From Agapetus fuscipes (Eukaryota > Arthropoda > Insecta > Trichoptera > Glossosomatidae), in the NCBI GenBank assembly GCA_951799405.1, contig OX637337.1, forward strand, positions 310,001 to 374,000: a DNA stretch of 64,000 nucleotides, written 5' to 3'. Under the pieces are notes generated by a model. That model was not told where the DNA came from, ran no database searches, and saw only the letters and a program-made list of their open reading frames with translations. The stretch's first letter is position 1. Each line of letters begins with the position of its first letter. A program made the translations under genes and the position numbers. This document shows, piece by piece, positions 39,055 to 50,130 of the stretch.

Positions 39055-39705
39055 TTTGGCACCAACTGAAAACATCCCTTGTACAAAAGATGTTTAATTT
39101 ATGCTATGAATACAAACAAATGGTACCAACTAACTCTCCCAATTTAGCAATTTTCAGGCTCAGTCAGTCTTAGGGCCAATCTTATAAATGTTGGACTAAA
39201 TATCCGTAAGTAAATCCTCATTTTACCAACGGATGGACGATTACGGACTGATCTTACCGATGGTCGTCCTATAAAGCTTTTTTAACCGTCCGTTAGTTCT
39301 CAATAATGTACTCGTATTTTCGATGATGGGCTGGGAAAAGGTGACGGTCTGCCCAACATTTACGGATAAAGTGATGGACATCTTCGGTCAAACACCAAGA
39401 AAACTGGTATTCGTTTTATTAGTTTTCCCATCTGGCCATCTCTACTCTCCGCCACTGCGCAAGGACAAGGCGGGAACCGGCAAGGATTCCACTGCCGCGC
39501 CACAACGTTGTCGGTTATTTGGCTAATGGTTATTGGCTGGGTTATTGACAGCCGTGAAATTTGAATGTTTAGTCTGGAGATGAAAATGCTAATAAATAAT
39601 AATTGCAATTTATTCAGGGCTCCCCCTCCATGCCTGCCGGTGTGAACTCTCGAGTAGGTAACTCACTCTGGCCGAGTCCTGTACCCCGAGGATAAAGCAT
39701 CGTGG
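39055..39705. other. Unassigned intergenic sequence
   Basis: No gene was recognised. Around 39170-39300 related words (ttacggac, taccaacggatgg, ccgtccgtta) hint at a decayed fold-back element. Confidence 0.35.
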
Positions 39706-39708
39706 AAA

Positions 39709-39811
39709 TCTCACCCCGATTACGTAAATCGAAAATGTACGGAATATACCACTGCACTCTAAGAGAGTGATTAGTTTTCATACATTTTTCGATTTACGCG
39801 ATCGAAGTGAG
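39709..39811. mobile_element. Short MITE, 'tacgtaaatcgaaaa' family
   Basis: Ends tcaccccgattacgtaaatc and the inverse of gatttacgcgatcgaagtga pair over about 30 bp with few mismatches. Related ends occur at 57288-57377 and a fragment at 40965-40988. Confidence 0.75.
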
Positions 39812-39814
39812 TTT

Positions 39815-40648
39815 AGGCAGGGTTGTATATTCCTACTGGCTCCTGGGAGGTCCTGCTGGCTTCAGCATGATGGCCAACTTTACGAAGTGAGAGAAATGCA
39901 GATTACAGATCAGCCGCATAAATCCTGTATGGGAGATAAGTGGCCCATAAATAATGATATGGACTCTCCAGCTCACTTACATAGGTCAGGCCTGTCTAAA
40001 ATGTCTATATAATGTGTACCTACCGAACTCGCATAGGGAATACCGCGAATAGGAGCACCTATATTATTATGTACTGGCTTCGCATGTATTACGCCGAATC
40101 GCCCGCACTGACTGTGACTGTATCTCGCAGTGTACGTGAGTATTAATGGTGCAGGAGGGAAGTGGAGACCGCAGACTGTTTATGAGGACAGATAAGTGAG
40201 GAATACGAGGTGCTGAGACGCCGACTCTAACACTTACACTTGCAGCTCAAATGGACCACACTCTGACATTTCTGGCTGAGACGGTGCTCGACGAATTTCG
40301 TATATCAATCTTCTCTTCTACCGGCCCGTAGATTGGAGAATTTTTGGATTTTTACGTTCTCAGAATTTTGACAAAGTGCCTACATGCTTTCTTAAATTCT
40401 AAAACTCCAAAATATTCAGGTAGGTACATATAAAATTATGATATTATATTATGGAGTTTATCTAGCATTGATTTATTTTATTTACGCAACGAGTAAAACT
40501 TGTTATAAAATTATGAAAGCGACAAAAAATAGCTTGCGCGAAGAAAACAAAGAGCCGACCTGAAAGAAAAAATCTTTGAAGTGTCTAATATAAAACTCGA
40601 CTTTAACTTCCCTAAATCGTGTAAAAAGATAAAAAAAAATCTATGATC
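39815..40648. other. Unassigned intergenic sequence
   Basis: No gene, RNA or mobile element was identified. Base composition is ordinary. Confidence 0.4.
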
Positions 40649-40649
40649 T

Positions 40650-41272
40650 ATAATCTATAATCTATAATCTAAGTTGCAAGGATATATTCATTTAAAGCTC
40701 TCAGATGTATGCCCACAAACCAACAAGTGTAGTTCGCGCTTACAAATGCTGAATGTGTACTTACAAATAAAATCCAAACCTCAAATGAACATAAGCCCCA
40801 CAACTTTTGCCGACCTTCCCTGAAACAGGGGTGACATTGGCAAAGTGAACCATTTTTTACAGTATGGGTGGTCAGCCTCATACCAACCTATAAGTCAAGG
40901 AAGATGATAACTACTTAAATCAGTCACCGATGGTGTTGTAGTATTTCCCATTCATTTTTTTTCTTTTTACGCGATCGAGAGGAGCTTATCTATAATCTAA
41001 GCTGCAAAGATATGTTAACATTTAAGGCTTATATTAAATCTATGCCCACAGATAAGCATATTATGTAGGTTCGCGCCTATACATTCTGCATATGTGCTGT
41101 GCAGAATGTATGGGCGCGCTATATGTAATATAAATAAACAAAACCTCACATGTACATAAACCTTGCAACTCTTGCCGCCTTTCGCTGGAACCGGGGTGGC
41201 ATTGGCAAAAGTGAACCAATTTTAACAGCACGGGGGGTCAGCCTCATAGCAACCTATCAGTAAAGGAGCCTA
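40650..41272 (-). repeat. Two Element A copies
   Basis: Positions 40650-40903 are full length, ending cctataagtcaaggaa. Positions 40988-41272 are a diverged full copy with a small internal inverted insertion around 41080-41130 (acattctgcata, gcagaatgta). Confidence 0.88.
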
Positions 41273-41454
41273 TGTGGTAAAGGTGGACAACATTAAAAAA
41301 TGTTGACCATATTTTGAAAATCCCAAAATACTCTTCAGGGTGAGGAGGCCAGATAAAGCAAGCATTTTATCCTGTAGGAGGATAGAGGCAGGGATGTGTA
41401 CACGCGAGTGGTAACAAAGTTTACTTAAAGAGCAAGACTTAACTGAGGATATGA

Positions 41455-42205
41455 GTCAGACAACGTCTCTCTCCCTAACCATGAATACTTGAATCTTATC
41501 GGCGTTTCTCTCTCATCAGAGTTAAAATACCATGATGCTATTGAGTCTCGCACAACTTCCGCCTTCCGGCGACTCGGCATACTATACAGGGCATACAATG
41601 CAGTTTTTTACTTCAGCCCAGCTATTGACTCTGTATAAATCCCAAATCCACCCCATTATTGAGTATGGTATGGCAGCCATCTCTGGTCTGGTATGTCCAA
41701 GAAGTTGAGTGACCAACTATGTAGATTCTGTGCCAAGGAGGGCAGTGAAGTTGATGAATGATCCTTCTCTGACATCCGATCTGCAGCCGCTCCAGCACAG
41801 AAGAAAAGTTGGAATGCTTAGTCTTTTTTATCGATATTACCACGGAGCTTTTTCCAATGAGCTCCATTCATTAATCCCTCCCCCTCGCATTTCAAAAAGG
41901 GAAACTCGTAGTACGACTCTCATTCATCCCTTTGCAGTCGATCTCAAAACTATGAGAACTTGGCGTTTTCATGACTCATTCCTTTGCCAAACTGCCCGTT
42001 TATGGAATGATCTACCAGTATCTGTGTTCCCTTCCCAATTTAATCCGGTTTTATTCAAAACCAACATCAATCACCACTTCCTTGCAGCGCCTCACGATAG
42101 AAGCAAGAACTCAAGCAACACCACTGCGGCACCCGCCCAGGGTGACATAGATCCTCAAGACTTTCAAGAGTTGGGGAGCCTCCCGCACAGGATTCCTTAA
42201 AAAAA
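41455..42205 (+). mobile_element. Jockey-like LINE remnant (RT C-terminus and 3' end)
   Basis: Coding traces include PRRAVKLMNDPSLTSDLQPL, HRRKVGMLSLFYRYYHGAFS, LIPPP and ARLWNDLPVSVFP, the hallmark post-RT region of jockey-type LINEs. Earlier frames (SELKYHDAIESRTTSAFRRL) are broken by stops. It ends gggagcctcccgcacaggat plus an A tail. Confidence 0.85.
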
Positions 42206-43325
42206 AAAAAAATCATGGCCCGACAACGAAGAAGTGCTAAGTGCCAATATCCCTCATATACTCGTAAGTCTTTCATATTAATTACTCAACATTTACTTGA
42301 TGACCTAAAAGATGGAACGGTCAGATGGAAATGCCATTTAACAATATTTCCCGGTATTGGATCTCGCGGCTTTGCTGCTATAGGTTTTGTTTTCATAGCA
42401 TTAGTTGCTGAGTGCTCTCGTGAATTATTATCTGTGTCCATTCTGCGAGAGATTTAGATTGTCTTAAATAAATACGTATGAATACATATTACACAAATGT
42501 AACGTTATACTATTTTACAATAATACTTTTTCTACTCCCATTTGGTAATTTACGAAATACAAAACGGCTAACGCAATCACAATGCCATACATTTCTACAG
42601 CCCGTTGCGTAATGGTCATTACGCAACGGGTAACCGTGTTAAATTGAGAATGTGCGCATGCGCATTGTCAAAAATGGAACCATTTTTTTATTTCTATTAT
42701 CAAACTTGTAGGGGGGGTATGAAGACCACGGCAACAGATACCGGAAATCATCACTCCAGCATCATCAGCCGGCCGTGTAAGCCTAAAACTCTTATTCAGT
42801 ATAGTTTTAAGTACTTCAAATGGACGAGTACATTATATTGACTATTATTTACAATTTTGTTATTTATGTCATGATCGTAGAAAAAGTAGTGTATGCCACT
42901 GCGCGTAATAAGCCTTTGTAGGCTGTCATTACTAGGCAGTGGCATACATAACTATTTTTATGGACCGACTTTTTAAAAAAAATTAGCAAATTTGGGTAGT
43001 ACCTAATATGTTTTACTTACGACACGACAAACGCTTCATCGTGTAAGTTTATTAAATTACGAGTAAAATATCCATAAGTAAGTAAAGCAAATCTTTCGTT
43101 GTGTTTTCCTATCAACACTTGAGCAGTGAGTATCCCTTCCCCTTCCCCTTCCTTTCTTCCCTACTACTTCTATTTATATTATTTTATTATTGTTGTTTGA
43201 ATTTTTGAATGTTGTATTCCGTTTTAAAAAAAAAAAAGTTTGTATCCTTAGTATGTAAGTGAAATTATTTTGATATTTTTGTGTGCTTTTTTTATCACAT
43301 TGTATTACGCTTACACCGGTAATGG
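42206..43325. other. Unassigned, with small fold-backs and Penelope-like scrap
   Basis: Positions 42601-42630 form a perfect 14-bp hairpin (cccgttgcgtaatg, gt loop). Positions 42718-42765 (accacggcaacagata) match the flank of the hammerhead-bearing fragment at 9175. Positions 42885-42953 form a MITE with ends gtgtatgccactgc and gcagtggcatac. No gene was recognised. Confidence 0.55.
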
Positions 43326-43897
43326 GGTGCAACTAGGGATTGCAATCCAGCAGCATTTTCAATCCAGCTGGATTTTTGCTGGAACAACACAATTCCAGCT
43401 GGATCCAGCGCGGATCCAGCAATTTATTGATTTTCGAAGAAATGAAACTGTTTTTTTTTAAATACTTAAGAAACGTGTTAATTAAACATTTTAACAAATC
43501 ACAATAATCAAAATTTTAACATAAACTCTTACTTTTTAGAGGTAGAGTAGACAGACAGAGTAAAAGTTATAACAAAAATAAGTCTTTTCTTGATTTTTTA
43601 TTACGACAAAATGTATTTTTTTTCTGGATATCTCAAGAAACAAATGGTATTAATGGTGTTGTCTCCCAGCTGGCTTCTTAATGAACTGCATATAATATTA
43701 TATCCTGCTGCATAAGAGGCCCTTTCTGCCTCTACGCTTGTTGGTTAGTTTCTGATAATCGTAATATACCTACTTGTAAGGTTCATAATCGTAAATTAAA
43801 GTTAGGTATTCACTTCCTACTCCCTCACTTTCATAAACACTCATTTCCTTTTTTAATATCGTATCATAGTTCTTCTGAGTTCTCGTTTATTTCGTTT

Positions 43898-44520
43898 TCA
43901 TGAAGTTTTCTTTCTCACATTATAGCTCAATCTCCAGTTCTTGTTTAAATTCAAATTCAGTGAATCCGGTTTATCCTGTCTATAGTTTTCTACTTCCGTT
44001 ATATCTTTTTGCTCTTGCACTGTTAATGGTTCCACTAAATACGCGCTTACATGATCCAGCATATTTTCATCTCCTGACGCATTGCATATTGTTTTGGTAC
44101 TGCGAAATTTCTTCGTCATACTTCTTCGGTTCTGTAGATACATTTTCTGCATGCCTGTGACATCGGTAAGACGCCGTTTTTCGATTCTGTTGTGGAGTGC
44201 CTCAGAAAGATCTGCACTCAAGATTGTGTCCTGGCTTTTTAGTTTGTCTAAGACAAATTTTAGGGTTGTGTCAGCAGTTATCAAACTCGGCTCTCTTCTT
44301 CAGAGAACTTCAACGGCCAGTTTAACCGGTTGAAGACTGGCGTCCTGGCGATCAATTCACTGATTAGTGACCACTCGTCCGCTGAGAATTTAGTTTCTGA
44401 GGTGTCTATGAATGCTTTATCGATACAAACTTTTCAACTTTTAGCATAAACGTTCCAACATGCTGAGCAAACTGTTCCACCTAGTGCAGCAGTCAAGAAT
44501 CAAACTCAATTCTTTGCCCT
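43898..44520 (-). pseudogene. hAT transposase, C-proximal remnant
   Basis: Readable pieces include SLILDCCTRWNSLLSMLE, the conserved hAT TRWNS motif, then LITADTTLKFVLDKLKSQDT in the helical segment that follows. Several stops lie between them. The dimerisation domain and remaining catalytic region are lost, so it is not functional. Confidence 0.75.
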
Positions 44521-44528
44521 TTGCTTCT

Positions 44529-44767
44529 ATAATCTAAGTTGCAAGGATATATTCATTCAAAGCTGTCAGACGTATGCCCACAAACAAACACGTATAGTTC
44601 GCGCTTACAAATGATGATTGTGTACTTACAAATAAAGTCCAAGCCTCAAATGAACATAAGCCCTGCAACTCTTGCCGACATTTCTGAAACAGGGGTGACA
44701 TTGGCAAAGTGAACCATTTTTTACAGTATGGGTGGTCAGCCTCATACCAACCTATAAGTCAAGGAAT
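44529..44767 (-). repeat. Element A copy with target-site duplication
   Basis: Complete from tataatctaagttgcaagg to cctataagtcaaggaa. It is flanked on both sides by TTTGCTTC (44521-44528 and 44768-44775), so this copy defines both ends of Element A as a discrete mobile unit of about 239 bp. Confidence 0.92.
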
Positions 44768-44769
44768 TT

Positions 44770-45080
44770 GCTTCCTTTATGTATTTTTGCAAAAATTTCT
44801 CATCTTTGGTAGGTGATCTTATAAAAGTCTTAACAAATTTTTGCATTTTATTAAGAAGTTCACTGTATCGCTGAATTACTTCATGTTCAGCTGGTGTTTG
44901 TTCAATTACTACTTCTAAGCCTTCATTGGTGCTCGTGTCTTTGTCATCATAATAGAGCGGCAACATCGCTTCCGCCGAGCTGTAAGAGCATCTAGCAAAG
45001 CGCCAATGCTGGCAAGCCAAATTTTGCGACATTATTTGGAAAGTTTTATACTTGCGGATCCGCAGCGCTGGATCCAGCAT
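44770..45080 (-). pseudogene. hAT transposase, N-proximal remnant
   Basis: On - the peptide HEVIQRYSELLNKMQKFVKT continues into KFLQKYIKEA, where the Element A insertion interrupts it. It resembles the region before TRWNS in hAT transposases. No BED finger is visible. Confidence 0.6.
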
Positions 45081-45264
45081 CTGGTGCTGGATCCAGCAGG
45101 CCGAAAAATGCGCTGGATCCAGCTGGATTGCTGGATGAGGGATCCAGCAATTGCAATCCCTAGGTGCAACATGATTTCTTCTTTTGTTAATTTGCCTAAT
45201 GTGCTATTTTTATGTTGTGCCTGTTGGTGTATGATTGTGAATAAATAAATAAATAAAAACACCT

Positions 45265-45314
45265 CTTAGTGTAAGTAGTGGTTGTGGCGCTTTACCTCCC
45301 GTTGTATACAGTTA
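45265..45314. repeat. Single unit of the 49-bp minisatellite
   Basis: It matches the unit of the array at 46447 (gtgtaagtagtggttgtggc). The CR1-like LINE at 45325-46395 separates it from the rest. Confidence 0.85.
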
Positions 45315-45324
45315 TAGCGTGTTT

Positions 45325-46395
45325 GTGATAGTGTCTCATCTACCTACTCGCTGTCCTCTGGGGTTCCACAGGGCTCTATGCTGGGTCTGATTCTTTTTAT
45401 ATTGTATACTGCTGACATTGAGAGTATTGTTGAAAAATGGGGCCTCATCTCACATTCATATGCAGATGACTGGCAAATATACTTTCACTGTTAGCCAGAC
45501 ATGGCTGAGGACCTCAGTTGTAGGGTCTCTGGATGTATCTCGGAGGTCGGTGAGTGGATGGTGAACAATGGCCTAATCCTGAACATGGATAAGACAGAGA
45601 TACTCTGGGCAGCCACATCTAGGCGCGACCATCTATTGGTTAATGGGGTAGCACTCTCCATAGGAGGTAAGCTGATCTAGCCTTCCGATTCGGTGAGACT
45701 TCTAGGAATCTTACTGGATCGGAACCTGACATTGGAAAGGCAAATAGATGCCAAAATAGCTTCCTCCTTTTTTTCACTGCGCCAAATAAAGGCAATTAGA
45801 AAGTGTCTTCCGTCAGATGCGGTTAAGACCCTGGTGAGTGCGTTTGTGATGTCTCGGATTGAATATTGCTCAACGCTTTATAGTGGTCAGCCAAAGAAGC
45901 ATTTCAACCGCTTTCAATCTGTGCTGAATTCAGCAGCGAGGCTCATATTCGGGATATCCAAATTCGCTCACATCACTCCGCTGTTAAAAAAACTACATTG
46001 GCTTCGTTTCCCGGAGAGGGTGGTCTACCGTGTTTGTCTGATGGTATATAAAGACATCGATGGCTTGGCTCCACCTTATCTGACTGACATGATTTCGCCT
46101 GTTGAAATGGGTGTGATGAGGCAGACACTTAGATCCGCGGGCGATGGTGCAATCAATTTGGTTCAACCACACCGTCAGATCCGTACAAATTTTGGAGACC
46201 GTGCTTTCCGTGTTGCGGGTCCGGTGGAGTGGAACAGACTGCCACCCGGAGTGAAGAACTCCAAATCTATGGGTATATTTCGCGGAGCTCTCAAGACGCA
46301 CCTTTTCAAAAAGTCTTATCCGTGATCGGAGAGGGCCCTTGAGGTGTGACACACACAAAAACGGCGCTCTCTTATCATGTGCAATTTAAAATAAA
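45325..46395 (+). mobile_element. 5'-truncated CR1-like LINE
   Basis: It starts within the RT (SSGVPQGSMLG, then HSYADDW, the active-site box with ADD) and runs to the ORF end (HLFKKSYP, stop). The 3' UTR contains cacaaaaacggcgctctctt. A few stops before 45690 show it is dead; 45693-46325 remains open for 210 aa. A (TA)n tract (46408-46445) follows. Confidence 0.9.
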
Positions 46396-46407
46396 TAAGC
46401 CTGACAT

Positions 46408-46445
<38 letters not shown>
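46408..46445. repeat. (TA)n microsatellite
   Basis: An uninterrupted AT dinucleotide run directly after the LINE 3' end. Confidence 0.95.
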
Positions 46446-46446
<1 letters not shown>

Positions 46447-46447
<1 letters not shown>

Positions 46448-47137
46448 TGTAAGTAGTGGTTGTGGCGCTTTACCTCCCCTTGCATACAGTTATTAGTGTA
46501 AGTAATGGTTGTGGCGCTTTATTTCCCGTTGTATACAGTTATTAGTGTAAGTAGTGGTTGTGGCGCTTTATTTCCCGTTGTATACAGTTATTAGTGTAAG
46601 TAGTGGTTGTGGCGCTTTATTTCCCGTTGTATACAGTTATTAGTGTAAGTAGTGGTTGTCGCGCTTCCCCTCCCGTTGTATACAGTTATTAGTGTAAGTA
46701 GTGGTTGTGGCGCTTCCCCTCCCGTTGTATACAGTTACTAGTGTAAGTAGTGGTTGTGGCGCTTTACCTCCCGTTGTATACAGTTATTAGTGTAAGTAGT
46801 GGTTGTGGCGCTTCCCCTCCCGTTGTATACAGTTATTAGTGTAAGTAGTGGTTGTGGCGCTTCCCCTCCCGTTGTATACAGTTATTAGTGTAAGTAGTGG
46901 TTGTGGCGCTTTACCTCCCGTTGTATACAGTTATTAGTGTAAGTAGTGGTTGTGGCGCTTCCCCTCCAGTTGTATATAGTTATTTGTGTAAGTAGTGGTT
47001 GTGGCGCTTCACCTCCCGTTGTATACAGTTATTAGTGTAAGTAGTGGTTGTGGCGCTTCCCTCCAGTTGTATATAGTTATTTGTGTAAGTAGTGGTTGTG
47101 GCGCTTCACCTCCCGTTGTATACAGTTATTAGTGTAT
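46447..47137. repeat. 49-bp minisatellite, first block (about 14 copies)
   Basis: The unit gtgtaagtagtggttgtggc, then gctttacctcccgttgtata and cagttatta, has period 49. Variants (ttacctcccg, tcccctcccg, tcccctccag) alternate along the array. It continues after the LINE insertion at 47720. Confidence 0.95.
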
Positions 47138-47141
47138 ATGT

Positions 47142-47716
47142 ATGTTAGTAGTATATGCTGCGAGAATTGATGGATGTCGTGGAAGAGGAAGACCGACAAA
47201 GGTATGGATGGACCAAATTTTTGAAATAGCGAATGAATGGGATATCCAGAGTCATAATAAAAGGAGAGCTTGTATGAAAAAGGTTATGGCTCTGGATGAA
47301 ATGAAAGAAGTATGCAAGGATCGAAAGAAATGGCGGTTGATCTGTAATGCTGGCGGTTAAAGCTGAGGCTTTTAAATTAAAAAAAAAAATGTTTTGTAGA
47401 TTTTTAATTTTTTACTGTTTAATTGTTTAGAGTTTATTTGTTTTATATATTTGATTGTATTAATTGCTTGTACTCCTTGGCTGATAGGTTGGTATGCGGC
47501 TGACCACTCATACTGTAAAAAATGGTTCACTTTGCCAATGTCACCCCTGCTTCAGGGAAGGTCGGCAAGAGTTGCAGGGCTTATGTTCATTTGAGGTTTG
47601 GATTTTATTTGTAAGTACACAATCAGCATTTGTAAGTGCGAACTACACGTGTTTGTTTGTGGGCATACATCTGAGAGCTTTGAATGAATATATTCTTGCA
47701 ACTTAGATTATAGATT
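47142..47716 (+). mobile_element. RTE-like LINE 3' end inserted in minisatellite
   Basis: The ORF tail (GRGRPTKVWMDQIFEIANEW, then MKEVCKDRKKWRLICNAGG, stop) is followed by T-rich UTR and a full Element A (47484-47716). It interrupts the 49-bp array. Confidence 0.88.
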
Positions 47717-47719
47717 ATA

Positions 47720-48199
47720 GTGTAAGTAGTGGTTGTGGCGCTTTACCTCCCGTTGTATACAGTAATTAGTGTAAGTAGTGGTTGGGGCGCTTTACCTCCC
47801 CTTGCATACAGTTATTAGTGTAAGTAGTGGTTGTGGCGCTTCCCCTCCCGTTGTATACAGTAATTGGTGTAAGTAGTGGTTGTGGCGCTTTACCTCCCCT
47901 TGCATACAGTTATTAGTGTAAGTAGTGGTTGTGGCGCTTCCCCTCCAGTTGTATATAGTTATTTGTGTAAGTAGTGGTTGTGGCGCTTCACCTCCAGTTG
48001 TATACAGTTATTAGTGTAAGTAGTGGTTGTGGCGCTTCCCCTCCAGTTGTATATAGTTATTTGTGTAAGTAGTGGTTGTGGCGCTTTACCTCCCCTTGCA
48101 TACAGTTATTAGTGTAAGTAGTGGTTGTGGCGCTTCCCCTCAAGTTGTATACAGTTATTTGTGTAAGTAGTGGCTGTGGCGCTTCACCTCCCGTTGTAT
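47720..48199. repeat. 49-bp minisatellite, second block (about 10 copies)
   Basis: Continuation of the array at 46447-47137 with the same unit and variants. Confidence 0.95.
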
Positions 48200-48252
48200 T
48201 TTTTTTATTGTGATTTATTTATTTTCCCGTTGCTGAAGCAAAATGTAAAATT

Positions 48253-49731
48253 ATGAAGATGATCAAGGCCATACGTAGATTATATAAACATCAATCAATA
48301 ATGAAAGACTGGCGAAGAAAGTATAGGTTGCAAGAATACATAGATGGATGTCGTGGTAGACGAAGACCGAGAAAGGTTTTTTTGAAAAATTTTTGGAAAA
48401 ATTTTTTTATATCGAAAATTATTGAGAAGGCCGTTGTTTGGCAACTCACTCAGCACATGGAGCGAGGCGGATATCTGTCTAAGTTTCAGTCAGCATATAG
48501 AAAAGCTCATTCCACTGAGACTGCCTTACTTCGCATTGTGAATGATGTGATAGCTGCGGTTGGGGACGGTGCTCTTGCCATGGTGGCAGTACTTGACATG
48601 AGCGCTGCCTTCGACACTGTTGATCACAGTATACTCATCACTAAGCTTGATAGGTTGTACGGAGTCCGAGGAGGAGTATCTAAATTGCTATCTTCATATC
48701 TGAAAGGCAGATGTCAGACTGTGGATGTTGATGGTGAGTCATCAGGTATGCCCATGGACTGTGGTGTGCCTCAGGGATCTGTGCTCGGGCCTTTACTTTT
48801 TACCCTGTACACAAATGATCTTGAGAGCACTGTACTGATGAACGGCACCAGCTACTATTCTTATGCTGATGATATTCTACTTTGTCGTTTCTGTCAGCCA
48901 TCTATGACAGATGCCTGTAGTCTTGAGATGGTCCGGTGCATTGAAGTGGTGGCTGAGTGGATGGCAAGGTGTCGCCTTAGAATGAATCCAGACAAGACAG
49001 AATTCATCTGGATGTCGTCTCCTGGTAGGAAACACTTGCTTGGCTCTTCACCAATTAAAGTAATGGGCCTGGATGTATATCCATCTAGCTCAATTAAGTT
49101 TCTTGGGGTCCATCTTGACAACACTCTCTCCATGAGTACGCAAATAAGCTCGACTGTGAGCTCCTGTTTTTTTCACCTGAGGCAGTTGAGATGGGTCAGA
49201 AACTGTTTGACATCCGAAGCTGCTAAGATTCTCATTGCGTCCTTTGTTGTGTCGAGACTGGATTATTGCAATGGTCTGTTCTGGGGTCTTCCAAGGTTTC
49301 AGCAGTCTAGACTGCAATCCGTCTTTAATGCTGCAGCCAAATTACTTTTAGGAGGACGAAAAACTGACCATGTCTCTCCTCTGTTGCGGCGCCTTCATTG
49401 GCTGCGAGTCCCAGAGAGGATTGAGTACAAAATATGTGTTTCTGTTTTTAATGCCCTCAGAGGAGTTGCCCCATCGTACTTGTGTGAATTGTGCAGAGTC
49501 GACCAGATAGGTGGAAAACGATGCACTCTTCGTTCTGCACAGAGTGACGCCGTAAACAGGCTTCAACTGCCTCTTCGACGGAACAGAACTGGTTTCGGAG
49601 ACAGGGCTTTTAGTTCGGCTGGTCCATCCTGCTGGAATAGTCTACCTCTGGAGTTGAGAACAGAGACCAGTGTTGGCAGTTTCAGGAAGTTGCTTAAGAC
49701 ACATTTGTTTAACAGAAGCTTCAACACATAA
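48253..49731 (+). CDS. CR1-like LINE reverse transcriptase fused in frame to RTE-like LINE scrap
   Basis: Of this 492-aa frame, the first 40 or so residues (to RRRPRKV) belong to the host RTE-like LINE. The rest is a CR1/jockey-type RT: FQSAYRKAHSTETALLRI, VLDMSAAFDTVDH (first Asp), GVPQGSVLGPLLFTLYTND, YADD active site near residue 205, LRMNPDKTEF, LDYCNGLFWG and HWLRVPERIEYK, ending HLFNRSFNT. The endonuclease domain is missing (5' truncation). The RT part is open throughout, hence young. The predicted N-terminus is an insertion artefact. Confidence 0.9.
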   Translation: MKMIKAIRRLYKHQSIMKDWRRKYRLQEYIDGCRGRRRPRKVFLKNFWKNFFISKIIEKAVVWQLTQHMERGGYLSKFQSAYRKAHSTETALLRIVNDVIAAVGDGALAMVAVLDMSAAFDTVDHSILITKLDRLYGVRGGVSKLLSSYLKGRCQTVDVDGESSGMPMDCGVPQGSVLGPLLFTLYTNDLESTVLMNGTSYYSYADDILLCRFCQPSMTDACSLEMVRCIEVVAEWMARCRLRMNPDKTEFIWMSSPGRKHLLGSSPIKVMGLDVYPSSSIKFLGVHLDNTLSMSTQISSTVSSCFFHLRQLRWVRNCLTSEAAKILIASFVVSRLDYCNGLFWGLPRFQQSRLQSVFNAAAKLLLGGRKTDHVSPLLRRLHWLRVPERIEYKICVSVFNALRGVAPSYLCELCRVDQIGGKRCTLRSAQSDAVNRLQLPLRRNRTGFGDRAFSSAGPSCWNSLPLELRTETSVGSFRKLLKTHLFNRSFNT

Positions 49732-49802
49732 AAGCGCCCTTGGGGTGGCTAGTGCCACTAAACGGCGCTGTATACAAATTGTCCAATTATTATTTTTTTA
49801 TT
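48377..49802 (+). mobile_element. 5'-truncated CR1-like LINE nested in RTE-like LINE
   Basis: It lies between GAGAAAGGT (left) and TTAAAGGT (right), giving a target duplication of about 6 bp (AAAGGT). The 3' end reads aaagcgcccttggggtggct, aaacggcgctg and then a T/A-rich tail. Confidence 0.85.
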
Positions 49803-50130
49803 ATTAAAGGTATGGATGGACCAAATTTCCGAAATAGCAAATGAATGGGAAATCCAAAGTCATAACAAAAGGAGAGCTTGTATAAAAAAAGTTATGACTC
49901 TGGATGAAATGAAAGAAGTATGCAAGGACCGAAAAAAATGGCGGTTGAACTGTAATGCTGGCATTTAAGGCTGAGGCTTTAAAAAAAAATCACTTTTTTT
50001 TAGAATATGTTTTGTAGGTTTTAATTTTTACTTACTGTTTAATTTTTTAGGCCCGGTAGTTTCATCGTTAGCATACGCGCCTAATAGCATAAAAATGACT
50101 TACTATAGCTTAAAATCTTAAAAACGGTAT

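Larger units (their letters stand above)
43334..45162 (-). mobile_element. hAT DNA transposon, defective
   Basis: The termini tagggattgcaatccagc and ttgcaatcccta are inverted and flanked by a perfect 8-bp duplication GGTGCAAC (43326-43333, 45163-45170), diagnostic of hAT. Subterminal regions carry many GGATCCAGC words in both orientations. On - the transposase is broken into about 45080-44770 (TPAEHEVIQRYSELLNKMQK) and 44520-43898 (LDCCTRWNSLLSMLER; LKFVLDKLKSQD), with stops and frame changes between. An Element A copy splits the gene. Confidence 0.92.
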
